Shown piece by piece: positions 27,153-37,612 of a stretch of DNA of 64,000 bases. The stretch is taken from positions 1 to 64,000 of the forward strand of contig JABCYQ010000006.1 in NCBI GenBank assembly GCA_013290125.1, in the 5' to 3' direction. Positions within the stretch are counted from its first letter, which is position 1. Each line of letters begins with the position of its first letter. The notes below the pieces were generated by a model that was not told the DNA's origin, did not search any database, and was given only the letters and a program-made list of their open reading frames with translations. The position numbers and the translations under genes were made by a program. The DNA comes from Vulcanimicrobiota bacterium (lineage in GTDB: Bacteria; Vulcanimicrobiota; Vulcanimicrobiia; Eremiobacterales; Eremiobacteraceae).

Positions 27153-27189
27153 ACTTCAATGTTACCGGATTCATCGACGGGTGTCAATA
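27145..27189 (-). promoter_or_regulatory. Promoter and operator of the arsenic operon
   Basis: On the minus strand a perfect -35 TTGACA (27187-27182) lies 17 nt before TAACAT (27164-27159). The arsR ATG begins 7 nt further on. The inverted repeat ATTGA(6 nt)TCAAT at 27145-27160 overlaps the -10 and the start codon, a good ArsR operator candidate. A TTGACA also reads rightwards at 27146-27151. Confidence 0.65.
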
Positions 27190-27258
27190 TAGGCCAGGGT
27201 CGATGCCGGGCGCTGCGTCGGTCGAGGGTGCTGGTGAATCGGACGCCAACGCTAGTGC

Positions 27259-27942
27259 ATGCCATTTCAGCAAGTCGACGACAACGTCTGGCTTTTCGAG
27301 CGGTCCATCCGCTTTGGACCAATTCCGCTGCCGCACACTATGACGATCGTCCGACTGCCCAACGGGGGACTGTTCGTCCACTCGCCTACAAACCTGGATT
27401 CGACCACCGCGGCAGACCTCGAAGCGTTAGGAACTGTGGATTCGATCGTCTGGCCCAGCTGGTGGCACGACATGTACCTGCGCGAATACGCTGCCGCATT
27501 TCCGCGCGCGAAACTATACGGTTCGCCTCTACTCGCAAAAGCGCAACGTTCTCTTGTGTCGCTGCGCGTCTTGGATGCTGACGCGCCGCAGTGGGCACCA
27601 TGTATCGATTCGCTCTACGTCGATCGCATGCGTTTGTTCCTAGACGAGTTCGTATTTCTCCATCGTCCGAGCCGCTCGCTCATAGTCGCCGATTTGGCGT
27701 TCCACGTCGACGAGGGCCGTAGCCCGTTCACACGCTCATCCTTCAGATTCATCGGTGCGTACCCGGGATGCAACGTACCGTGGGTTCTCAAACCGGGAAC
27801 CAAAGACCGAAAATATATGCGAGCGAAGATCGATCGCATTCTCGACTGGGACTTCGACCGACTGATCGTGGGCCACGCGGATGTGGTGCAAACCGGAGGC
27901 AAAGACGCGTTGCGCAACGCGTATCGTTGGCTGAAAAGCTGA
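27259..27942 (+). CDS. DUF4336-like, metallo-beta-lactamase-fold-related protein
   Basis: The protein has 227 residues. The N-terminus (VDDNVWLFERSIRFGPIPLP, then MTIVRLPNGGLFVHSP) and the later RSLIVADLAFHVD, and RLIVGHADVVQTGG near the end, follow the strand pattern of metallo-beta-lactamase-like DUF4336 proteins. The classical HxHxDH metal motif is absent (WPSWWHDMYL is in its place), so hydrolase activity is uncertain. It is divergent from the arsenic operon and could be influenced by the same operator region. Confidence 0.7.
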   Translation: MPFQQVDDNVWLFERSIRFGPIPLPHTMTIVRLPNGGLFVHSPTNLDSTTAADLEALGTVDSIVWPSWWHDMYLREYAAAFPRAKLYGSPLLAKAQRSLVSLRVLDADAPQWAPCIDSLYVDRMRLFLDEFVFLHRPSRSLIVADLAFHVDEGRSPFTRSSFRFIGAYPGCNVPWVLKPGTKDRKYMRAKIDRILDWDFDRLIVGHADVVQTGGKDALRNAYRWLKS

Positions 27943-27974
27943 GCCAAACGACGGGGCAAGCGTTGCTTGCCGTA

Positions 27975-28967
27975 CTACAACCGGAACGCGATTCCGACCG
28001 GCGCCGCGAGTTTCGTCAGCGTGCCGGTCACGTCGGTCAGCGGCGCCTTGTCGCCGGTCCACGTGTTGTTGTACGACGTGATCGCTGGCGTTGATTGATC
28101 GGCGACGAAGATCTCGCCGCTGCCGAGCGCGACACCCATCGGTCCGTTCAGCTGCGTCGCGGCGCCCGTGATCGTCTGCAACAGCGCCGGGCTTCCGTTC
28201 GCGTTGGCCGCGAAGACCTTAACTGTCGCGCCGTCAACAACGACGATCTTCCCTGTGCTCTCGATCGCGACGCCGCTTGGATTGGTAAGCCCAGCGATCT
28301 GCGCGCTTGGCGAGACGATGCCGTTCGATGTGGTCGGATATTCATTGACCTCGGCGTTGAAGAAGATGTCGAGCGCAGACACGTAGAGCGTAGAACCGCG
28401 GACGGCAAGACCCGCGATTGAGTTTAAGCCTACAGAATCGAAGATCGTCTGCGACGGTGCAACGCCGCCGTTCGGATTTGCACGATAGACCGTGATGTAC
28501 GCTTCGCCGCTCGAGAAGTTGGCGACGTACACGCGCCCAGACGAATCCAGCGCGATGCCGGATGGCGATGACAGCTGCGTGACACCGCCGGTCAGAACTG
28601 CGATCGGGTTGGCGTTGCCCGACGCTGCTCGCGCGTATTCCGTGACCGAGTTTCCGGCGAGGTTGGTGACGAAGAGATCACCGGCTGCGTCAAGCGCCAC
28701 ATAGTTCGGCTGCTCTAAACGCGTTGTAGCGCCGTGGATCCGGTCCACCGATGCGACATCGCCGGTAGCAGAACTCGCGTAGACGGTGATCGCATTCGAT
28801 GTCGAATCGGCGACGAATAATTTATGCCCAACGGCGTTCGGCTGGCCTGCCGCCGAGCGGTTGTCGGGTAGGGAGTACGTGTGCGGTGCGGGCGCAATCG
28901 GCGTGCCGCCGCAGGCGCACAACGACAACGAAGTTGCGACGAAAACGACGAAAAGCCCCGTTCTCAT
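27975..28967 (-). CDS. NHL-repeat beta-propeller lipoprotein
   Basis: The protein has 330 residues with lipobox LCAC (SLCACGG). Propeller blades are marked by 'ALDAAGDLFVTNLAGNS', 'SGIALDSSGRVYVANF', 'SGVAIESTGKIVVVDG' and 'MGVALGSGEIFVAD'. It resembles the two NHL lipoproteins at 10846-12812, but stands alone here, convergent with the DUF4336-like gene. A GGGGCAAGCGTTGCTTGCC palindrome lies in the 32-nt gap between them and may end both transcripts. Confidence 0.82.
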   Translation of the reverse strand: MRTGLFVVFVATSLSLCACGGTPIAPAPHTYSLPDNRSAAGQPNAVGHKLFVADSTSNAITVYASSATGDVASVDRIHGATTRLEQPNYVALDAAGDLFVTNLAGNSVTEYARAASGNANPIAVLTGGVTQLSSPSGIALDSSGRVYVANFSSGEAYITVYRANPNGGVAPSQTIFDSVGLNSIAGLAVRGSTLYVSALDIFFNAEVNEYPTTSNGIVSPSAQIAGLTNPSGVAIESTGKIVVVDGATVKVFAANANGSPALLQTITGAATQLNGPMGVALGSGEIFVADQSTPAITSYNNTWTGDKAPLTDVTGTLTKLAAPVGIAFRL

Positions 28968-29047
28968 GCCCTAACGCGCTCCTTCCGTGATTCATCGCTA
29001 GTATAGCACCGGTGCCAGGCGCGGGGCCCAAGGCTTTCGAACCAAAC

Positions 29048-30798
<1,751 letters not shown>

Positions 30799-30803
30799 GT
30801 AAA

Positions 30804-30912
30804 TGAAGGGGCCGACAAAATGAAGGGGCCGACTTTACGTCGGCCCTCGTTTGATTTCGTCGTTCTCGTAGTAGGGCAAGCATCGCTTGCCCCGGCGGAC
30901 CATAAAGGTCCG
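30804..30912. repeat. Cluster of three kinds of short palindrome after thiC
   Basis: It contains a broken TGAAGGGGCCGACAAA half, a full GAAGGGGCCGACTTTACGTC-type palindrome (to 30846), then GGGCAAGCATCGCTTGCCCC and GGCGGACCATAAAGGTCCG back to back (30870-30912). The cluster fills most of the space between thiC and the convergent secreted-protein gene. Confidence 0.85.
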
Positions 30913-30921
30913 GTGCAGACG

Positions 30922-31713
30922 CTACCCAGGCTGGTAGCCGCCACAATGCATCGGAACTTCCCACGGGGGCGATTCGCGGATCACGTTGTAGTCGAAGCAA
31001 TCCGAGTTCGTCGGGTCCTGGTACGGCGCCAAGCCGGACGTCAGGCTCGGCGGCGGCATCGGCGGCAGCGGTGTGTACGCTGCAAGCATCTTCTTGAACA
31101 TGGTTGGCGTGACTCGGTAGCTCATGACGATCTGCTCGACGACTGGACGATCTTGCGCCACGCGGCTCGCGGACACTTGCGCCATGAAGACGATGTTCTT
31201 ATACAATCCGAGATAGTCGGGCTTCAGCGAACAGATTATCGCCTCGAACTTTTTAGAATCCGAGCCGGCGGTCCAGCCCCCGAGGAGTTTTGCGCACATC
31301 GGTAGCTTCGTCTGCGTCGCGCTGATGATCGTCACTTGCGGCTGGGCCATCCCTGATTTTGTTGCCCCCGCCTGAAGAATCGTCGTGAACTTATCTTTCA
31401 GGCTCGTGCTATATGGTAGAGCGAACGCCTCCTCGCCTTGGAGACTAGTACCTGGCGCGGCATTTTTACCGATCACAATCACGCCGAGGTTTATTGCTTG
31501 GCCGTTCGGACCCGCTGCGCCGACAAACCCATTCCCGCTCTTGACAAGTTTCCAGCCGGACGGAAGACCTACCGACGCGGTTTTGTCATCCGCTGAGACA
31601 GTCTTTAGCGAAACCGAGGCGGCGTTCATCGGTGCTGCCGAGATCAGCGTGCCGGCAATCGCCAGCGCGGCCACCGCAAATACCCGGACAGAGAAACGAT
31701 TGAAAACGTTCAC
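30922..31713 (-). CDS. Secreted protein of unknown function
   Basis: From a GTG at 31713 the protein has 263 residues, with GGAAGGA 10 nt upstream as ribosome binding site. The signal peptide VFNRFSVRVFAVAALAIAG...APMNAA leads into a soluble domain with 'ASVGLPSGWKLVKSGNGFVG' and 'GEEAFALPYS'. The C-terminal third is Pro-rich and ends in a Cys/Asp tail (DCFDYNVIRESPPWEVPMHC). Part of it has the feel of secreted 'PsbP/DUF1795-like' domains, but I cannot confirm a family. A long in-frame extension upstream of the GTG is Arg-rich and not believable. Confidence 0.7.
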   Translation of the reverse strand: MNVFNRFSVRVFAVAALAIAGTLISAAPMNAASVSLKTVSADDKTASVGLPSGWKLVKSGNGFVGAAGPNGQAINLGVIVIGKNAAPGTSLQGEEAFALPYSTSLKDKFTTILQAGATKSGMAQPQVTIISATQTKLPMCAKLLGGWTAGSDSKKFEAIICSLKPDYLGLYKNIVFMAQVSASRVAQDRPVVEQIVMSYRVTPTMFKKMLAAYTPLPPMPPPSLTSGLAPYQDPTNSDCFDYNVIRESPPWEVPMHCGGYQPG

Positions 31714-31835
31714 TGTGTATACTTCCTTCCAGTGCGCGAGGTCTTGTGACGTTCGCAGAACGGCGCACCGAATCCGCCTTCTCGTTCTCGTATGAAATAT
31801 CGTAGCAGGGCAAGCGTCGCTCGCCCCGTTCCTTG

Positions 31836-32819
31836 TCAGATTCGAATCGTCAACGAACCGCGGCTGAAGAGAAGATGCAACTCGGGCGCGGTGAGAGTCC
31901 GAGTAGCGCCGCTCGGTAACTTCGTCCAGATCTCTCCGATGGCAAGCTGCTGGACGGAAAGTCTCGCCACACCGCTGGCGTCCGTCGTTCCGGGTCTTCC
32001 CAAGACGGCTCCGCACATGTCGCTTCGATATTGCGCTTCGACATCAAGACCTTTGACTGGCTTGCCGGCGGCGTCAAACACCTTTAGGGCCACGGACCGA
32101 TACGGAAGATTCCACGTCCGGCGGATGACCACATCACGCGCCGTTCCAACAACGATGCCTCGCCGTATGTAGTAACCGTCGCTTCTTGCTGAAAAGAAGA
32201 GCGCGTCCAAAGTGAGCGGTAGGGGCGGGGATCGCACGAAGATCCTGCCGCCACCGTCGGTAACGCGGCCGCCCAAGTCCGGCCCTTCCTCCATGCCGCA
32301 ATGGTTTACGTTGTTGACATGGACAGCCAAACCAACCGACTTTGACGCGACCGGCGTACCGTCTTCGTTCAAAAGCGTGATGATCCGCAGATCAGGCTCG
32401 GCGAGCCCAATGCTGCGCGGCGCACCCGGACCGTCGTCCAGCGTGTTGCCGATCGTCTCGATCGCGACCGGGAGATCGACAAAGAAGCTGTTCGGATCGA
32501 TTGGGCGAGACAGATACCACTGCGCTCCGGAAAGCTCGAACGCGGCGACGTAGTGGTTGTCGGCTGATTTGTTCGGATGATCGAGATCCGGCATGATGTC
32601 GGATTGGAACGCGATGGTCGCGCTGCCGTCGCGGATCAAACCGATCCGCTGCAGTTGGAGTCCGTACCGCGAGTATCGCAGCAACCAGACTACGCCGCCG
32701 ACCGCTGGGTGGGTTGTGTCGCCGACATAGACATCATATCGAAGGCTGACGGATCTAGGACCAGGTGTCGGCGCTGCCGTAGCGAGGACGGTTGCCATCG
32801 CCAACGCCGCGCCGAGCAC
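31836..32819 (-). CDS. Secreted beta-rich protein of unknown function
   Basis: The protein has 327 residues. A hydrophobic N-terminus (MLGAALAMATVLATAAPTPG) is probably a signal peptide. The remainder is beta-rich; residues 245-300 (VALKVFDAAGKPVKGLDVEA followed by TDASGVARLSV) look like a carboxypeptidase-regulatory-like or Ig-like domain. Two cysteines (HCGMEEG and DMCGAVLG) could form a disulfide outside the cytoplasm. Its stop lies 122 nt from the next secreted-protein gene and its start is 3 nt after the dioxygenase stop, so it may be cotranscribed with that enzyme. Confidence 0.6.
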   Translation of the reverse strand: MLGAALAMATVLATAAPTPGPRSVSLRYDVYVGDTTHPAVGGVVWLLRYSRYGLQLQRIGLIRDGSATIAFQSDIMPDLDHPNKSADNHYVAAFELSGAQWYLSRPIDPNSFFVDLPVAIETIGNTLDDGPGAPRSIGLAEPDLRIITLLNEDGTPVASKSVGLAVHVNNVNHCGMEEGPDLGGRVTDGGGRIFVRSPPLPLTLDALFFSARSDGYYIRRGIVVGTARDVVIRRTWNLPYRSVALKVFDAAGKPVKGLDVEAQYRSDMCGAVLGRPGTTDASGVARLSVQQLAIGEIWTKLPSGATRTLTAPELHLLFSRGSLTIRI

Positions 32820-32822
32820 CAG

Positions 32823-34121
32823 CTACTCGCCCACTTCGCGATACGCTACGAGTGCAGGAAATAAAGGGATGAGGTGTTTCTGCGCCCAGCCGAGATACTC
32901 AATGCCGCCGCCGCCCGTTCCCGCCGACGGCTCTTGCTCACCGCGGCTCGCTGCGTATGCATTGACTTGACGCAATCGCTCGCGCGTCACGCGCAGATGC
33001 ACCGAAAGAAAACTATCGTGGGCTGGATCGTGCAGCGCTTCATCCGCTCGGACGATGTGCCGAAGGACCGTCGCGAGATGCGATGCCGGCGCCAGTGCTC
33101 GCAGGACTTGAGCGCCAGCGCGCGCTCGCCGCAGGTGTTCACGCCGATCATTTTCCGCGACGACCGCCGAAGCCATATCCTCACGGAACCATTCGACCGC
33201 TGCCGTGTGACGTCGCTTGCGTTCTTCCAAAACGTCGCCGGAAACATCGCGTCGCTTGCTCGACAAGATCCGTTCGAGCGTCGCGATCGCACGATCGATA
33301 TCTGCGCTGACGATGTGCTCCGGAGCGGCGGTTTTACCGTGGCCAAGTTCGCCGATGGCATCGAGCACTCGGTGCGCAGCGGCGTCGAGATGTGTCACGA
33401 GCGCGAGCGACGACGCTTTCGCGGGCGTCGCCACTGCCGCGTCGTGGCGCAGGATGAGTGGATCGACGACCGTTGCGGTGGAGTCGTGCACGTCACCGTA
33501 GTTCTCTCGGTACGTGTCCGACGGGAAAAGCCGGATCGAGAGCAGGTTCGACTTGCCGAGACCGCGCTGGATCAACCGGAACTGCGCCGATTGGAATCCA
33601 CTTGCAGGTTCGAGATTCTTACGAAAGCGAGAGAACTCGATGCTGCTGAAAGTCTCGTCCGCATCGCGCGGGTCGCCGAGATAGCGCATGATCGACGGCA
33701 GAAGTTCGCGGCACGCGAAGCTCGCACGCGCGGCGGCGGTTAGGGCGGGCCGCCAGAACGGTTCGTCCTCCGAGCAGCGGCGCAAGATCGCGGTTGGGTC
33801 GCCGACCTTCGTCAGAGATTCGAGCGTGCGCGCGACGACAGCCATATCGAACGCGACCATCTTGAACGTGATCTCGTGCAACTGGTGTGTCGTGATAAAG
33901 ACGCGCTCGTCCGGGATCGACGAGCTCGGCCGCTGGCTTATAAGCAGATGATCGAGGCCGATATACTTGTGATAGTCGAGCATGCGCCGGCCGCCGGAGA
34001 GCACAGGATTGACGTCCATCTCGCCCGTGAAGCGGCTTTGCTTCGGATCCGCGCGCACGGCTTCGTCGATGGAGAAAGTCCACCAGGCCTTGTCGCCGGT
34101 CTCGTCGCCCATGGCGTTCAC
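32823..34121 (-). CDS. Tryptophan 2,3-dioxygenase family protein
   Basis: The 432 residues are almost all helical and cytoplasmic. Family motifs are in order: DYHKYIGLDHLLISQRP, then FITTHQLHEITFK with the likely distal His near 77, LEPASGFQSAQFRLIQRGLG, and near the C-terminus SAGTGGGGIEYL, which matches the GTGG substrate loop. These proteins insert dioxygen into tryptophan to give N-formylkynurenine with a heme. The chain is longer than the bacterial average (about 280-300) because of an insertion with many Arg/Glu residues in the middle. No other kynurenine gene is nearby, so the substrate should be treated as open. Confidence 0.8.
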   Translation of the reverse strand: MNAMGDETGDKAWWTFSIDEAVRADPKQSRFTGEMDVNPVLSGGRRMLDYHKYIGLDHLLISQRPSSSIPDERVFITTHQLHEITFKMVAFDMAVVARTLESLTKVGDPTAILRRCSEDEPFWRPALTAAARASFACRELLPSIMRYLGDPRDADETFSSIEFSRFRKNLEPASGFQSAQFRLIQRGLGKSNLLSIRLFPSDTYRENYGDVHDSTATVVDPLILRHDAAVATPAKASSLALVTHLDAAAHRVLDAIGELGHGKTAAPEHIVSADIDRAIATLERILSSKRRDVSGDVLEERKRRHTAAVEWFREDMASAVVAENDRREHLRRARAGAQVLRALAPASHLATVLRHIVRADEALHDPAHDSFLSVHLRVTRERLRQVNAYAASRGEQEPSAGTGGGGIEYLGWAQKHLIPLFPALVAYREVGE

Positions 34122-34197
34122 GATTACTGAAGCGCTACGGTGCGACCTCTCGCTTCATATTAGCAAGGGTTCGCAAGCACATGCCGAACGCAGAAGG

Positions 34198-35208
34198 ATG
34201 AGATTAACGCCATCAGTAGCGATCATATTGGTCGTGTCATCTATCGTAGCCATGCGCGTCGCTTCCCGCGCTGCCGAGTACACCATTTCCGAGTTGCCGA
34301 CGCCTGCGGGGCTTTACCACTGCAACGCCTCTCGGATCAATGACGGTGGCCAAGTCGTTGGCGGCTGTTGGGGCCGAAATGTAAGTTCCGAGAGAGCGGT
34401 GTTATGGGCCAATGGAAACGTGACGGTCCTTCCGCAGCCCCCTGGCTTCACATCGAGCTATGCGAGCAGTATCTCCTCGACCGGGGAAATTGTGGGATCC
34501 GCCCAGAGCACGTCGGGATTTGAGGCCATGCTCTGGTCGAATGGCGGCGTACAGGAACTTCCCAATTTGCCCGGCACGTTCTTGACCGTCGCCTCTGACG
34601 TCAATGCTTCCGGCGTCATCGTGGGATTCTCCGACAATCATGCGGTGGAATGGATCAACGGTCAGGTCGTCGATTTCGGTGGCTACAACGGCGATCGCCC
34701 GGCCGCCATCAACGATCGCGGTGTTTTTGTCGGCTTCGGCGTGATCAATCCAGGCGATGTCGGCGGCGCGATCATCGATGTCGGAACGCCGGGCGCGCCT
34801 CTTCGGTATTTGGTTCAAAGCGCGTTGGGTGCTGCGTATGCTATCAACCACTTCGACGAAGTCGCGGGCTTCAACCGTACCGGCGGCGTCAGCACACCGG
34901 ATATTCCTTGGACCTGGCAATACGGAAGATTCACCTACCTACCGTTCCTAGCCGGCACAAACTCATGCATTCCAAACGGAATTGACCGGCTTGGGACTCT
35001 CGTTGGACTATGCTCGCTTGGTCCAGCTGAAGCTACGATATGGAAGCATGGAGCGGCAGAGAATTTGAACTCCTTGATTCAGAGGAAATCACATTGGAGG
35101 CTTTGGGCAGCCACGACGATCAACGCGTCCGGAGATATCGTGGGCGATGGCGAGTTCAGGGACGTTGAAGAAGCTTTCATCCTAACGCCCACACATCCGC
35201 TGCGTTGA
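34198..35208 (+). CDS. Secreted HAF-repeat protein
   Basis: From an ATG at 34198 the protein has 336 residues. After a signal peptide (SVAIILVVSSIVAMRVASRA) come repeated units of about 40-45 residues of the type 'A..IN..G.IVG......A.LW..G....L', for example ASSISSTGEIVGSAQSTSGF and ASDVNASGVIVGFSDNHAVE. These are HAF (extracellular) repeats, probably a beta-propeller. Function is unknown in the family. The upstream in-frame codons overlap the dioxygenase gene antisense and look non-coding. A GGGGCCGACATAAAGTCGGC palindrome follows the stop. Confidence 0.72.
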   Translation: MRLTPSVAIILVVSSIVAMRVASRAAEYTISELPTPAGLYHCNASRINDGGQVVGGCWGRNVSSERAVLWANGNVTVLPQPPGFTSSYASSISSTGEIVGSAQSTSGFEAMLWSNGGVQELPNLPGTFLTVASDVNASGVIVGFSDNHAVEWINGQVVDFGGYNGDRPAAINDRGVFVGFGVINPGDVGGAIIDVGTPGAPLRYLVQSALGAAYAINHFDEVAGFNRTGGVSTPDIPWTWQYGRFTYLPFLAGTNSCIPNGIDRLGTLVGLCSLGPAEATIWKHGAAENLNSLIQRKSHWRLWAATTINASGDIVGDGEFRDVEEAFILTPTHPLR

Positions 35209-35220
35209 CGCGCTAATCGT

Positions 35221-35248
35221 GGGGCCGACATAAAGTCGGCCCCTTCAG
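35221..35248 (+). repeat. Short palindrome of the GGGGCCGAC family after the HAF gene
   Basis: GGGGCCGAC(ATAAA)GTCGGCCCC is followed by TTCAG, a perfect 9-bp stem 12 nt past the stop. No T-run follows on the plus strand. Confidence 0.85.
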
Positions 35249-35324
35249 CCGCCCAGGCGCCGATCGAAATTGCAAAAGGGGCGGAGCGGCGCTGCCAAAG
35301 CGCGAACACATAACATCCGCCGCT

Positions 35325-36338
35325 ATGAAAGAACAAATCCTCGATAGTCGCTCCCGCCCGCTGCGCGATTTGCGCATTTCGGTCACAGACCGCTGCAATT
35401 TCCGTTGTACGTATTGCATGCCAAAATCGGTCTTCGGGCGTGACTTCCAATTCCTGCCGCACGAAGAGCTGCTCACATTTGAAGAGATCGCGCGTCTCTC
35501 TCGCGTTTTCGCAGGCCTTGGTGTCACGAAGATCCGCCTCACCGGCGGGGAGCCGCTGCTCAGACGCGATCTCGAAAAACTGGTCGAGATGCTCGCCGCG
35601 ATCCCCGGAATCCGCGATCTCAGCCTCACGACGAACGGCTCGCTGCTCGCGAGCAAGGCGCTATCGCTGAGGGCGGCGGGCCTGCACCGAGTCACGGTAA
35701 GCCTCGACTCGCTCGACGACGCGACGTTTCGCGCGATGAACGATGTCGAGTTTCCCGTCGCTCGAGTGCTCGAAGGCATCGAGGCGGCGCTCGCAGCCGG
35801 CTTCGGTCCGATCAAGATCAACATGGTGGTCAAGCGCGGTGTCAACGAACAGGACGTCGTGGCCATGGCGCGCCGCTTCCGCAGCCCGAACTATATCGTC
35901 CGCTTCATCGAATACATGGACGTCGGCAACACGAACGGCTGGCGGCTGGTCGACGTCGTGCCTGCCGCACGGATCATTGAAGCGATCAACGCAGAAATGC
36001 CCATCGCTCCCACTCAACCGAACTATCGCGGTGAGGTCGCCGGGCGTTACCGCTACTTGGACGGCGGCGGTGAGATCGGCGTCATAGCCTCGGTCACGCA
36101 ACCGTTCTGCCACGATTGCGCGCGCGCGCGACTATCGTCGGAAGGTCTGCTGTACACGTGCCTGTTCGCGACGCACGGCCACGACTTCCGCGAACTGCTG
36201 CGCGGCGGCGCGACGGACCGTGATATAGATGCGTTCGCGACCGGCGTCTGGGCCGGGCGCGAGGATCGCTACTCCGAGCTGCGCGGCAAGGCGACGACCG
36301 AAGAACCTAAAGTCGAGATGTCGCACATAGGAGGCTGA
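35325..36338 (+). CDS. moaA: GTP 3',8-cyclase (molybdenum cofactor biosynthesis)
   Basis: The protein has 337 residues. The radical-SAM cluster motif is in [14 protein letters not shown] (CX3CX2C), SAM-binding GGEPLLR follows, and the C-terminal second cluster is in [20 protein letters not shown]. It converts GTP to 3',8-cyclo-dihydro-GTP together with MoaC, which is not in the window. The C-terminus ends in Gly-Gly as required in characterised MoaA. It heads a tight operon: its stop overlaps the next ATG (TGATGA). Confidence 0.95.
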   Translation: MKEQILDSRSRPLRDLRISVTDRCNFRCTYCMPKSVFGRDFQFLPHEELLTFEEIARLSRVFAGLGVTKIRLTGGEPLLRRDLEKLVEMLAAIPGIRDLSLTTNGSLLASKALSLRAAGLHRVTVSLDSLDDATFRAMNDVEFPVARVLEGIEAALAAGFGPIKINMVVKRGVNEQDVVAMARRFRSPNYIVRFIEYMDVGNTNGWRLVDVVPAARIIEAINAEMPIAPTQPNYRGEVAGRYRYLDGGGEIGVIASVTQPFCHDCARARLSSEGLLYTCLFATHGHDFRELLRGGATDRDIDAFATGVWAGREDRYSELRGKATTEEPKVEMSHIGG

Positions 36339-37132
36339 TGACAGACAAGATCGACGCGGAGTCCGTGAAGAACTCCGTCCGCGAGCAGTTCGGCGCCGCG
36401 GCGCATGCGTATGTGACGAGCGCCTCGCATGCGAGCGGCGACGATTTGCGCCGTTTGTTGGAGCTTGCCGCGCCCAACGGATCGGAACGCATTCTCGACA
36501 TCGCCACCGGCGGCGGGCACACGGCGCTCGCATTCGCACCGCACGTCGCACGCGTCACAGCGATCGACCTCACGCCGGCGATGCTCGAAGAAGCTCGATC
36601 GCATGCCGCGCGCCGCGGAGCGAGCAACATAACCTTCGACCTCGCGGATGCCGAGGCGCTGCCGTTTGCAGACTCGACGTTTGAGATCGTCGTCGCGCGC
36701 ATCGCACCGCACCACTTCGCAGATCCCCAGGCCTTCGTGCGCGAATCGGCGCGCGTGCTCGTGTGCGGCGGCCTCTTCTTGCTCGACGACAACATGGCGC
36801 CTGAGGACGACGAGCTCGATGCATTCATGAACCGCTTTGAGAAATGGCGCGACCCGAGCCATGTTAAAGCCCACAAGCCGTCGCAATGGCGCGCGTGGAT
36901 GGCGGCGAACGGGCTGAGCGTCGTCGCCGAAGATGCACTGCAACTCAAGCGCTATGCCTTCGACGACTGGACGGCGCGCATGCGCATGCCCGACGACCAG
37001 CGGGTCGCGCTCGAACGGTGGTTGCTGGCCGCACCGAAGCGCTGCGCGGAGTATTTCGGGCTGGAAAGCAAAGGCGAGCACATCCAAAGCGTCTGTGGCA
37101 CGTTTGCGATCATCGCCGGGAAGAAACAATGA
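36338..37132 (+). CDS. SAM-dependent class I methyltransferase
   Basis: The protein has 264 residues. The SAM site is ILDIATGGGHTALAFAPHV near 49-67, with the acidic partner in VTAIDLTPAMLEEAR and motif II/III in FDLADAEALPFADSTFEIVV. It most resembles UbiE/Methyltransf_11 enzymes acting on small molecules. The substrate is unknown. It overlaps moaA by 1 nt and the pterin dehydratase by 4 nt, so the three are translated as a unit, which points to a pterin or cofactor-related substrate. Confidence 0.85.
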   Translation: MTDKIDAESVKNSVREQFGAAAHAYVTSASHASGDDLRRLLELAAPNGSERILDIATGGGHTALAFAPHVARVTAIDLTPAMLEEARSHAARRGASNITFDLADAEALPFADSTFEIVVARIAPHHFADPQAFVRESARVLVCGGLFLLDDNMAPEDDELDAFMNRFEKWRDPSHVKAHKPSQWRAWMAANGLSVVAEDALQLKRYAFDDWTARMRMPDDQRVALERWLLAAPKRCAEYFGLESKGEHIQSVCGTFAIIAGKKQ

Positions 37133-37464
37133 GCGGATTGGCAGAGCGCAATTGCATACCGTGCAAAGGCGGCGTGCCGCCCATGACGGCTGCGGAGATC
37201 GCCGCGCTCTTACCGCAGATCGCGGGCTGGGAAGTGATCGCGAATCACCACCTCGCAAAGACCTTCACATTCAAGGACTTCGAGCTAGCGCTCGCGTTCG
37301 TAAACCGTGTCGGCGAGATGGCCGAGGCGCAGTGGCATCACCCCGATATCCATCTCGCATGGGGCAAAGTCGCAATCGAAATCTGGACGCACAAGATCGA
37401 CGGTTTGACCGAGAGTGACTTCGTCTTCGCTGCGAAATGCGATGCGCTAGCCGCTCAAGCCTGA
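37129..37464 (+). CDS. 4a-hydroxytetrahydrobiopterin dehydratase (PhhB/PCD family)
   Basis: The protein has 111 residues, the usual size. The PCD signature is FKDFELALAFVNRVGEMAEAQWHHPDIHLAWGKVAIEIWTHKIDGLTESD, in which the paired histidines (QWHHPD) and the later H of WTHKIDGLT form the active site; only short pieces are needed to recognise it. It dehydrates carbinolamine pterins, or in bacteria acts in molybdopterin metabolism. Because it is coupled to moaA, a role in molybdopterin handling is more likely than in aromatic amino acid hydroxylation. Confidence 0.93.
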   Translation: MSGLAERNCIPCKGGVPPMTAAEIAALLPQIAGWEVIANHHLAKTFTFKDFELALAFVNRVGEMAEAQWHHPDIHLAWGKVAIEIWTHKIDGLTESDFVFAAKCDALAAQA

Positions 37465-37612
37465 CGACAAGGGGTCCCGCCGGGCGGATTTCATAAGACT
37501 CTCACGACAAGCGCGGCGTAATTTCGGCGCTGGTTTGCGTTATCGGTGCGAGATGACGGGGTACACTACTATCACAACCCGCATCGAGCAATCGAACTGA
37601 GGAGTAAGAACT

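Noticed and set aside
31714-32016. N-terminal extension of the secreted protein ending at 30922
   Set aside because: The roughly 100 extra residues are Arg/Cys-rich and would bury the signal peptide. A GTG with a good ribosome binding site is at 31713.
36886-37128. N-terminal extension of the pterin dehydratase frame by about 80 codons
   Set aside because: The extension is out of frame within the methyltransferase gene and Arg-rich. The ATG at 37129 gives the normal family length and a 4-nt overlap.
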